Assembly (NCBI GenBank): GCA_028583685.1
Contig: JAMXIF010000003.1
Location: 59,481,049 to 59,545,048 of the forward strand
Origin: Petaurus breviceps papuanus
Taxonomy: Eukaryota; Chordata; Mammalia; Diprotodontia; Petauridae
Direction: 5' to 3'
DNA: 64,000 bases
Shown: in pieces, positions 55,571 through 64,000 of the stretch
Layout of the letters: every line of letters starts with the position of its first letter
Numbering within the stretch: position 1 is the first letter of the stretch
Notes under the pieces: model-generated
The model's database searches: none
The model's input: the letters and a program-made list of their open reading frames with translations, nothing else
What the model was told of the DNA's origin: nothing
Position numbers and translations under genes: made by a program

Positions 55571-55631
55571 TGTCTGTCTGTCTGTTTCTCTCTCTCCCCT
55601 TCCCTCCTTCCCTCCCTCCTATCTCTCTCTG
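55571..55631. repeat. pyrimidine-rich tract
   Basis: 'tgtctgtctgtctgtttctc' then 'ccttccctccttccctccct'. Confidence 0.9.
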
Positions 55632-56354
55632 ATTATGTGAGAAGCACAAAATGTAAACAGTTAGTCTTAAAATCAAGAACTGGTTTCTTGTCCTGCCTCT
55701 AACACACTGACTGTATGACCCTGGCCAACTTAACTTCTGAATGCCCAGGAAACTTTTATGTCTATAAATTACAGAAGAGTTATTGATCTGTATTAGTAGA
55801 GGGAATTTTTTTCATTACTATTTCCCTAGATCAAGGAAATCACAGGTGGGGAGAGGAAAGTGGGAACAGCTCAAGTTTATACAGTATTTTATGCTTATAA
55901 ATCGCTATGTCTTGATCAGGCAATTACACCAATGCATTGAAAGGTCAGAGACTCAGAATTTATGTCATAGCAGAACATTAGCTTGGGCTTTATCAGAATA
56001 GCATTATTATCCCATGCTTGATCCTTTTCAAAAATAAATAAGGAATCAGACATCAAGGAATCTTCCCTGGTTTAATGGAGAGGACACTCTGCAGGCAATT
56101 GTCTGAATTTATTCAGCAATAAAAGCCCAACTTTTGTTATGTGTTACACCCAACATTGGAGGGGACTCTCAAGAAATGCTAAACTCCCTAAGGTTCTCAG
56201 AAAGCTGGATTTTTATAATTTAATTCCATTCCTTTCACTGTGGCAATACTCAAATTTTCAATCTAGAGCTGTGGCCAATGTGGATCGACTCCATTAGTCT
56301 CCTGGTTTAATATCCTAGACCTGCTGGGATATTCTGCCCTTTTCCTTTACATGC
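55632..56354. other. mostly unique, with a MIR trace at 55668-55750
   Basis: 'actggtttcttgtcctgcctctaacacactgactgtatgaccctggcc' is MIR-like. The rest shows nothing recognisable. Confidence 0.45.
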
Positions 56355-56594
56355 TTCATTTGTTGTTTGTTGTCACTCTTCATGATCCTATTTGGGATTT
56401 TCTTGGCAAAGATACTGAAGTAGTTTACCATTTCCTTCTCCAGATAATTTTACAGATGAGGAAACTGAGGCAAAACGAGATTAAGTGACTTTCCCACAGT
56501 CACACAGCTAGTGAGTGTCTGAGGTCACATTTGAACTCAATTCTTCTTGACTCTGGAACTGGCATTCTATGCACAGTGCCACCTAGCTGCCCTG
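56355..56594 (-). mobile_element. Mar-1-type CORE-SINE
   Basis: 'gtcactcttcatgatcctatttgggattttcttggcaaagatactg', 'tttacagatgaggaaactgaggc', 'cacacagctagtgagtgtctgaggtcacatttgaac', 'gccacctagctgcc'. Confidence 0.92.
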
Positions 56595-56685
56595 AGCATA
56601 GCAAAAGGAGTCAACCAAATCAAGCAAGTTCTAACATTTTTATAGATGATTTACTCATTAACAATGAAACAAAAGAATTGAAATC

Positions 56686-57310
56686 AAACAAATGAAAACA
56701 ATTACCAAGGAGGCTACCTGCCCATCTCTCTATAAGGGATCCAGTAGCCTCCTAGGTCTGCTTAACAAAGAAAACCTAGAGAAGCTCAAAAAAGAACTGA
56801 CAGGAAAGCAGAGTCACTCTGTCACGGTAAGACCAGCAGTAACAGCTTTAAAGCCCCCTTTCCCCACTGGCAGGGAGTCTGAATATTAAGCCACCAAATA
56901 AATCCTCCAGAGTTTCCTTCCCCACTCCACTCCACCTCTAGCAAGAATCATCTTCAGGCCCCAGACCCAGATTCCATGCTCCCTCTCTTCAATCAGTATC
57001 AATGCTCAGGTCCAAGCTCCCTCTCCACACCCCATACCCCCAAAGCCTGGTCCTGTTATATACCTAGTTAAGAACTCTATAAAAACCCAGCAGATTTTGC
57101 TAGTTTGAGGGGGAAAGTTCTTTATTCTCTCTGGGGTCCCATTAGAGTACACAATTTTCCTTGGGGGCCCAGCAGACCTAACTGTTTTGCATCAGGCACC
57201 TAACTGCCCATTGGTTTATGAGTATTGCCCCTATCAAAAAAGCTTACTTCATTGTCTAATTAGCTCCATTCTTTCTTATACTGGCCTTTTGGCATTCTGA
57301 AGCTCCCAGT
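56686..57310 (+). mobile_element. LTR-like repeat, copy 2
   Basis: Colinear with 3480-4040 (see there) but fuller in the middle. A TATA-like 'ctctataaaaaccc' near 57077 is followed by C-rich text and 'cccagcagacctaactg', consistent with U3-R-U5. No TSD found. Old. Confidence 0.5.
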
Positions 57311-57499
57311 CTGTGCAAAGACACTTTTAGCAAACCCAAGAAGTCCCAAACCAGTGTATAAACATGTCTCAAACTAGGACATTAAGAAAAGACACATTTT
57401 TGATGCTTGGACTCAAACTTCATCCTTGTAAGACTGCAGGAAAGAAGTCTTAATCTTTCTTACTCTCCCAGTTGTCATCTTAACTGCTTTAGAAAGATG

Positions 57500-57690
57500 C
57501 TGCCTCGAAATGGAATGCTACTGTTCTATAAGAAATGATGAGCAGGTGGATTTCAGAAAACCTTGAAAAGACTTACATGAACTGATGCTGAGTGAAGCGA
57601 GAGAAGTGGGAGAAAAGTGAGTTACCAGTCTTAAAGTACTATAGGTATCACCATTATAGTTGTTTTTGTTACTGGATTGCTAAAGTTTGT
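57500..57690 (+). mobile_element. L1 3' fragment
   Basis: 'atggaatgctactgttctataagaaatgatgagcaggtggatttcagaaaaccttgaaaagacttacatgaactgatgctgagtgaagcgag' is a well-kept marsupial L1 3' segment. Confidence 0.85.
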
Positions 57691-57981
57691 TTTTTGAACA
57701 TGCCCACATATCAAAAGGTAACAGATATCAAATTATCTACCCATAACAGATAATCCTTTCCCCCCCCCCACATCACACATCTGGCTTGGCATAGTGCCCA
57801 ACACTAAATCAATATTTTTTGATCCAGCTCACCATGTTTCATCTGCTTCCCCACTCTCCATAGAGGTCTTCTAGCTAAAAAGATAACACAGTTTTACCTG
57901 CACTTTTTCTTTTATTTCATTGATCTCATCCATTCTGAAATCCCAACTCCTTCCCCAACTGAACAATATGAGCCTTTACTA

Positions 57982-59182
57982 TGTAATGTAATGCCAAAAG
58001 AAAGGCAACTTCCCAGGTTCAAAATACCAGCATAGGTGCTCTCTATTTTATTCAGTGACAAACCAAGAACAGAGAAGATCAAAACATGACATCATTCCAA
58101 ATACAGCATTTACTAAGCTGATTAAATAATCTCCAAGTACTACCCCACCCCAGGACCTTCCAATCATTCAATCAATTACAAAGTCCCTGTTCCAAATACT
58201 TCTCCACCCCAGGCTATACCTTAATTAAGTCCACCACAAAGCCCCTCTTCTCAAATGGAGATTAGTTTCCAAACATAAGTAAACTACATTCATTTGTTCA
58301 ACCACAGAACACAAAAAGGTCAAAAGTTCCCCACCCCTGGATCACAATTGAATCTACCCCAGAGTTACATCAAGTTTAAACACAGCACTTAATACCCAAA
58401 TGGAGGTCTTTTCTTCATCTTGACATGAGGCAAGTTCTCAGCAATCTTAGTTCCTGGGGAGACAAGGCTTAGCAAGGCCATAAGATACATTGCCAGTCCC
58501 TTCATGAATTCATCCTCTGTCTGTAGAACAGTCCTAGAACCCCTGAACACATTAGCAAAGCCCTCTCTCAGGATTTCTGTAAACATACAACAAGAAAATC
58601 CTTCTTCAGGGCTTCTGAACCAACAGAAAGGCTCCCAGACCCCTGCAACAACAGCACTGTCCTTCACCAGTGGACAGTATTCACTCTGTCTGCAGGACAG
58701 TCTCCAGACCCCTGCAACAACAGTACTGTCCCTCACCAGTGGACAGTATTCACTCTCTGTCTGCAGGACAGTCTCAGGGCTTCTTAGCGAACAGCCAGGT
58801 TCCAGGACTTCTTCAACAAAAGGACAGTCTTTCACCAGTGGACAAATCTGGCAAAATAACATCAAAACAGACAGACAAAGTACCAGCAAAACAGCCATGT
58901 CTCCTCAGTCCTTGGCAGCTCAGGGGGCAGGTCTCAAAAGTCCAGGGCAATTCAAAGCGGCCACCAGCAATCCTCTTAGTCTCTCTCCCTCCATGAGGTG
59001 CTGCTTCCAAAAAGAACTTCCGCCTCTCTCTTGTCTCTCCAAATCTACATCACCAGCTCCTCCCACTTCAGGACTTTCTTTTCACATCAACAAGCCCATC
59101 CCACAGGTGGGATTAACAAACTCTGGGTTTTAATACAATCAATTTGAAAACCAAGCCAATACAGGGGAATCTTTAATTGCCA
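57982..59182 (-). mobile_element. solo LTR, 1,201 bp, with 6-bp TSD and an internal open frame
   Basis: Plus-strand borders are TG ('tgtaatgtaatgcc') and CA ('aattgcca'). TTACTA flanks at 57976-57981 and 59183-59188. On the minus strand AATAAA lies near 58055, placing R-U5 in the last part. The U3 part holds an open frame of 169 codons (58389-58898, minus) with a hydrophobic N-terminus (MAVLLVLCLSVLMLF) and Cys/Pro-rich repeats, and a 209-codon frame in the other direction that shadows it. No gag, pol or env adjoins it. Confidence 0.8.
58639..58776. repeat. 69-bp tandem repeat inside the LTR
   Basis: Two near-identical units start at 58639 and 58708 ('acccctgcaacaacagcact', 'acccctgcaacaacagtact'). 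Degenerate outliers are at 58516-58550 and 58806-58852. Repeated U3 blocks are common in retroviral LTR enhancers. Confidence 0.85.
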
Positions 59183-59334
59183 TTACTATCACATACTATT
59201 AAATTAATTTATTATTAACTAAATTAGTAGCTATTCATTACTCCTGGAATTCTGATGATACTCTTCATTTTCCAGGTATCCAATATTATTTTTTGACCTC
59301 TGAAATAACCCTAAATTGGGGTCTGCAGGAGTAT
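59183..59334. other. AT-rich unclassified sequence
   Basis: Nothing recognised. Confidence 0.35.
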
Positions 59335-59668
59335 AACTAGTCAGTCAACAACTTACTATGTGCCATGTACTGTGCTGAGCTCTGGGGATGAAAAAAGAGG
59401 TAAAAGACCATCAATCCCAGCCCTCAAGGAGCTCACAATCTAATGGGGACGACAACATGCAAACCACTATCTACAGGATAAAATAGGAAATAATTAACAG
59501 GGGGAATTAAAAGGTATTGGGAAAGGTTTCCTGTGGAAGGTGGGATTTTAGTTAGTTCACCAATGAGGAAACTGTAGTTCAAATAAATTCAACAACTCAT
59601 CTGGGATCACACAGCTAATCAAAAAGGTCTTCCCAAGTCATTGCTCCTTCTACTATGCCATACTGTCA
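59335..59668 (-). mobile_element. L2 3' region then MIR piece
   Basis: L2 59335-59555: 'caacttactatgtgccatgtactgtgctgagctctggggatg', 'caaggagctcacaatctaatgggg', 'ggtgggattttagttag'. MIR 59556-59668: 'caatgaggaaactgtagttc', 'gggatcacacagctaatc'. Confidence 0.85.
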
Positions 59669-61274
59669 CACAAAATATGAGTACACACTGGGGTAACAGG
59701 TTTTGTGGGTGTACACATGTATTGTGTAATCATGTATGTATTTGTGGAATTATGTGTGAATGTAGAAGGGGCCTTTCAAGAATCCCTAAAAATCACACTA
59801 TGTAAATAGCTGTTATTCCTTCTAACCTGTTCAGCCCTGTGATCCCATACCACACTGTCATCTGTAAAAGCTGCAGCTTATCTTAAATTAATTTGGGGAA
59901 ATAAAGACCAACTATGTGACTTCACCTTCTGGACAAGTGTTATGACTCGTCTCCAGGGTGGGCATCTGCTGGCACCAGGGCCAGAGGAACTGAAGCTGGC
60001 AGTTGCTGACATGTTCTCTCCTAAAGAGTATTAGTACAGGAGGTTGGCAGGTACAAGAATTTGTGCAAAGCAGTTAAGCCATTAACAAGTCCTTCTCACT
60101 TAGAAAGTTCAGCCTCTTTGAGCATAGCAAAGTGAATTCTGAAATAAAGGCTATCTAGGTAGATATATGCCTCAGTTACACTGAGCACCTTGGTATCCTT
60201 TTAAGGATATTGCTGTAGGACAAGAAGTCAGTGACTCTGAAAAAACAAAGAAAGGGAGGAGAAGGCATGAACTCCATTGATGAAGCTGCTACTATAGGCC
60301 AGAAAGTCGAGTTCCCTCTCTGTTTGACCACATTTTGTATATGTCTCAAATACTAGAATGTTGAAACACAATGGGCTGGTCCAGAGAATCATTGGACTCC
60401 TTTAAAAAAAAAAAGCCTGTCATTCCATAACCATGCCTCAAGAAATCATGAATGAAAACTGCACAGGACAAAAGTAGCTTTAAAAAAAATCTTGCTCCCA
60501 AACCATGACCCTTGTGATATCATCGTTGTTCTTCAAGAACAAAGGATGAACAATGAGAAGAATGTTGAAAATGAATGTGTGTCCCACTAAATCATTTAAA
60601 TCACTTCATCAGGAAGCTTCCTAAATTCCACCAGGATTCATGTGAAGGCTCAAGGGCACTGGTGGACAGTTTGATTTAGTTCTTGTTCTCCTTGAGACTC
60701 CCCTCAAGTTGTCATGGTCCTGCTACCATCAAGAAGTCAGCTCTTGCAGGATATATCTTCCCCCCTGCCCCATTTTCATGTCAGGACATTATTAGCAGGA
60801 TCCTTACTTCTAATATGATAGTGACTAATATAAGCAAGGTAAAGTCCTATCAGGCAGCAGTTGGGACAGGTCACTTGGTTGGGGTTCCCACCTGGGCCCT
60901 ATAGCCACCAGGTACAGTGGAGGACAGATGAGGGCAGGTATTGTGCTTAATAGTACCAGAGAAGATGCTGAGCATGCAATTTGGCCAGTGTTTATAATAC
61001 AAAAGCTCTAAAGCCCACTCCAAGTGACTCTATTGGGTTTAACATTTCACAGGTCCTAGTTTTCCACTCTCTGGATTCTTATATTGGATGACTCCAACAG
61101 AGGTTCCTTGATTTCTACTGAGATTATTTTTTCAGCTTCTAGATCCCCTCGTAACTAGTTTCTGATCTACATTCTCCATCCTTTCTCCTCATGAGACGGC
61201 TCCCCAAGTCTTTCTCCCTTGGGTTCCCTTGGTATTATACCAATTTGTCACAACATTATTCTCACTAACTCATA
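59669..61274. other. mostly unclassified, with a repeat end at 60505-60560; no gene seen
   Basis: 'gatatcatcgttgttcttcaagaacaaaggatgaacaa' (60517-60555) is the terminal motif I associate with the repeat at 46700. The 73-codon frame at 60683-60904 has no domain. Confidence 0.4.
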
Positions 61275-61470
61275 GGATCAAATATTTAGAGCCAAAATAA
61301 CCTCTAAAAGGCATCTAGTCTAATCCTGTCATTTTATAGGAAAAGATTCTTAAGCCTAGAGAAATTGTGACTTAACCTAAGGTCACTTGGATAGTAAATG
61401 GCAGAGCTAGCATTTGAACCCAGGTCCTCAGACTACAAATTCAGTGCCTTTTGCACTATACTATGCTTCT
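61275..61470 (-). mobile_element. MIR3-like SINE
   Basis: 'gccaaaataacctctaaaaggcatctagtctaatcctgtcattttatagg', 'gcatttgaacccaggtcc'. Confidence 0.8.
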
Positions 61471-61617
61471 TTTCATTTGAATCTTCCCGAGTCAGATTAG
61501 CTGGGCCTCCACCTCAACAAGAGTGGCAACATCAACCTCATCTTGATGCAATTCAATGATTTTAGATAATGACTAATGGCATAAGACCTCCAGGATTCTG
61601 ATGGTAATCTTCATTTT

Positions 61618-61915
61618 CCAGCATTTATTAAGGGCCTACTATGTAACAAGGCACTATGCTTGCTAAGTGCTAGAGATAAATCAACAACCCTTGACCCCCA
61701 AAGATCTTTTATTCTATTGGGGAAATACAACATATACACAGATAAATAAATGCAAGGTGTGACCCTGGGCAAGTCACTTATCCCTGTTTGCTTCAGTTCC
61801 TCACCTATAAAATGAACTGGAGAAGAAAATGGCAAAGCACTCCAGTATCACTGCCAAGACAACTCCAAAAATGGGATCACAAAAAGTCAGACACAACTGA
61901 AACAGCTAAACAACA
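61618..61915. mobile_element. L2 3' end (minus) then Mar-1 (plus)
   Basis: 61618-61757 'gcatttattaagggcctactatgtaacaaggcactatgc'. 61758-61915 'tgtgaccctgggcaagtcactta', 'ctggagaagaaaatggcaaagcactccagtatc', 'agtcagacacaactgaaacagc'. Confidence 0.85.
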
Positions 61916-61924
61916 AAAATGTGC

Positions 61925-62125
61925 AAAATAGAGGATAAGAGCTGATCTGTGATTTTGACTAATATAGGAAATTCTCTGAGCAGCATTTTCTCAGCAACTT
62001 ATACTCTTAGAGAGAATGTGACTTAGAGGTTAAATGACCTGCCCAAGGTCACAATCCAGTATGCATCAGAGTCAGGTCTTCCTGGTTCAAAGTACCACTC
62101 TATATCCAGTAGGACACATACACAC
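61925..62125 (+). mobile_element. marsupial CORE-SINE-like repeat
   Basis: 'cagcaacttatactcttagagagaatgtgacttagaggttaaatgacctgcccaaggtcac', 'ccagtatgcatcagagtcaggtcttcctgg'. Family of 2050-2765. Confidence 0.7.
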
Positions 62126-62907
62126 CCCCCCCCAAAAAAAATATGGGTTTGTATATACATATATAATATTATATATACAAAATTATGCAAAGCAATTTGA
62201 AGAGGGAGAGGACAATCAGAACTGAGATCAATTCAAGAAAAACCTCTCATAGAACGCGGCCCCTGAGCTGTGTAAAAAGGGCTAGATAGTCTTAGGCAAC
62301 ATGAAACATTTCAATCAAACTGCAGTTAGACAGGCTGTTTCTCTGACCCATTCTGGAATTCCCAACTTTTAAACCAATTGGATCATGTAAGCCTTGACCA
62401 TTAAATTACTGATGTCTACACAACTGGTGTAGAATCCATCCCATTTTTTGCTGTCATATAACAAATGAAATTTGCAGACTACTTATGGGAATGGGTGGCT
62501 GAATGGATGTGTACTGAGTCCTCTAGGCAATGAAGCACATATTAGAAATGGCTTCTGACTTACAGGTGCTTAAATGTTAAGAGAAAAGTTCGAAAACCAT
62601 AGATCAACTACCATCTTCTTATTTGGTTTTTATTTCTCCTTCTTTTCTCACTGAAATGCTAAGTCATTATACCAGCAAAATCAATTGACAAGCATTCCTC
62701 CAGATTATTTTTTTAAATAAATTTAGTGTGGAGAGTGTTTTCTCCCCTGGTTTTCATTTTGTTTAGTGTTCATGGTAATAAAGACTGTCTGATTGTTCCA
62801 AGAAAATAATCGTGCACTGCAAATATTTAAAGAAAAATCTAACCCTTTCTCTGGAAAAATATGATATATGGTGATTTAAAGGAGTGTAGAAGAAAGCCAG
62901 GAAGATT
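62126..62907. other. largely unique AT-rich sequence, no gene seen
   Basis: A short 'tatatacatatataatatta' tract at 62150-62180. No exon or repeat otherwise. Confidence 0.4.
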
Positions 62908-63150
62908 TAAGGATGTAGTGAAAAGAGTACTGGATTTGGACCCATAGGACCCAAGCTACAATCCTGGCTCTACTTACTACCTATGTGAATTTCAGCAAGT
63001 CACATAACTTTTATAAGCATCAATTCCATGACCAAATATTTATTAAAGTCCTACTTCAGCTGCAGAACACTCTACTAGAGATAAAGAAAGACAAGAGTAA
63101 AAATAGCCTCTGTGGTCTCAAGGAATTTAGATTTTTCTGGGGATATAGCA
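62908..63150. mobile_element. MIR (plus) then L2 3' end (minus)
   Basis: 62908-63015 'agagtactggatttggacccataggacccaagctacaatcctggctctacttactacc'. 63018-63150 'ccaaatatttattaaagtcctacttc ... ctcaaggaatttaga'. Confidence 0.7.
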
Positions 63151-63289
63151 TTTTCTTAAAGTGTTTTAATTAATGTCAAATCTCATTAAAATGGGCACTC
63201 CTTCCAATGGTGCATATCGCAACCCAACTTCTCTTCATACTGGTCAACTTGACCTAAGTCAATTGACTGGAAGATATGGATTGAATGAA

Positions 63290-63720
63290 TTTCAAATAAG
63301 TAAGAGGTTACTGAGAGATGATTTTAAACAGAGGTTAGAAATGGCAATGGGGAGTAAGGAGCATTCCAACAGCTCCAATTCAAGAGGTGAGTTGAGGAAT
63401 GAATGAAAGTGCAACCCGTGTAGGAAAATGAGGCCAGGGAATCTGTCATCAGGAGGGAGCAAGGTCTCAATGAGAGCCAGAAGGAGGACAAAGCCAGGAA
63501 AGGAAAAGATTTTAAGGTGAAAGCAAGTTTGTTACCTAAGTAACAGGCATTCCTGAAGGCACCGTGGAAGGGGTGGGTAGCCTTGCTGTGGGACCTTGGG
63601 GTGGAGTGGAAGGGGAGGGTGGGGAAGGTTTGAGTGGAATAGTAATAAGGAATCAGGCACAGAGGGACAGAGCAGGCAGGAGATGGAACAGGTGACCTAA
63701 AGAGATGAGAAAGCATTTTT
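63290..63720 (-). mobile_element. L2 5' portion (endonuclease region)
   Basis: 'tgtcatcaggagggagcaaggtctcaatgagagccagaagg', 'aaagattttaaggtgaaagcaagtttgttacc' parallels 38280-38430 in the other long L2. The 134-codon minus frame at 63324-63728 belongs to it. Confidence 0.65.
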
Positions 63721-63792
63721 CCCCTCAAGTTTTCTGAAGTCTTATGTAGCTATAGTGTAAAGAAGATGGTTCTGTATTAAAAATCATAAGAA

Positions 63793-63934
63793 AGGGGGTG
63801 GCTAGGTGGTGCAGTGAATAGAGCACTGGCCCTGAAGTCAGGAGGACCTGAGTTCAAATCCAGCCTCAGACACTTAACACTTACTAGCTGTGTGACCTTG
63901 GGCAAGTCACTTAACCCCAACTGCCCTGCTCTCT
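63793..63934 (+). mobile_element. young tRNA-CORE SINE
   Basis: Head 'ggtggctaggtggtgcagtg', 'gaagtcaggaggacctgagt', CORE 'gtgaccttgggcaagtcact', tail 'ccccaactgccctgctctct'. Little diverged. The 3' TSD lies beyond the window. Confidence 0.9.
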
Positions 63935-64000
63935 GAAGAAGAAGAAGAAGAAGAAGAAGAAGAAGAAGAAGAAGAAGAAGAAGAAGAAGAAGAAGAAGAA
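63935..64000 (+). repeat. (GAA)n microsatellite as SINE tail, runs off the end
   Basis: 22 perfect GAA units, uninterrupted to the last base of the window. True length unknown. Confidence 0.97.

Noticed and set aside
58504-59133. 209-codon plus-strand open frame, the longest in the window
   Set aside because: It lies antisense to the LTR and shadows its sense frame. The repeated PATT-LSFTSGQYS pattern comes from the 69-bp tandem repeat, which keeps all frames open.
1-64000. CRISPR array, operon or bacterial mobile element
   Set aside because: The window is clearly vertebrate. The direct repeats seen are microsatellites, TSDs or local duplications, not regularly spaced arrays.

Overview
This 64 kb window looks like an intergenic, repeat-dense piece of a marsupial (metatherian) nuclear genome. 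The evidence is the repeat content: many L2 LINEs with recognisable reverse-transcriptase and endonuclease remnants, MIR-type and Mar-1-type CORE-SINEs (the Mar-1 hallmark 'tgaccccatttggggttttc' recurs about ten times), several fresh tRNA-headed CORE-SINEs with poly-A tails and target-site duplications (TSDs), marsupial-type L1 3' ends, palindromic hAT MITEs and solo LTRs. The exact species cannot be fixed from sequence alone. Family names are recalled from memory of consensus sequences, not from a database search.

I find no convincing host protein-coding exon, tRNA, rRNA or other RNA gene. The open frames are short, lack splice context and mostly fall inside LINEs, SINEs or LTRs. The only frames above 150 codons lie in a (GATA)n array (about 32.2 kb, spanning a 10-N gap) and in a solo LTR (58.4-59.1 kb, both strands).

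Layout. 0-10 kb: SINE and LTR insertions, then a plus-strand L2 with an internal duplication, a 3'-L1 piece and an unusual 120-nt hairpin. 10-26 kb: L2 fragments in both orientations (best body 13.4-15.6 kb), a local duplication at 16-18 kb and a mostly unique AT-rich block at 19-20.6 kb. 25-31 kb: a dimeric SINE inserted inside an LTR-like element, and a solo LTR with a clean TSD inside a MIR. 31-43 kb: a hAT element nested in a SINE, the gapped GATA array, a very young SINE with a 19-bp TSD, a long minus-strand L2 5' portion, and a second local duplication that later received an L1. 43-53 kb: old L3/CR1 remnants and a dense mosaic of L2, MIR and Mar-1. 53-64 kb: more SINEs, two LTR-type elements (one 1.2 kb with an open frame and a 69-bp tandem repeat), and a SINE whose (GAA)n tail runs off the window end.

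No genes work together here. The value of the window is its insertion history: nested insertions with readable TSDs give relative ages. Young tRNA-CORE SINEs sit in or beside LTRs, Mar-1 and hAT copies, and these sit in L2, MIR and L3.
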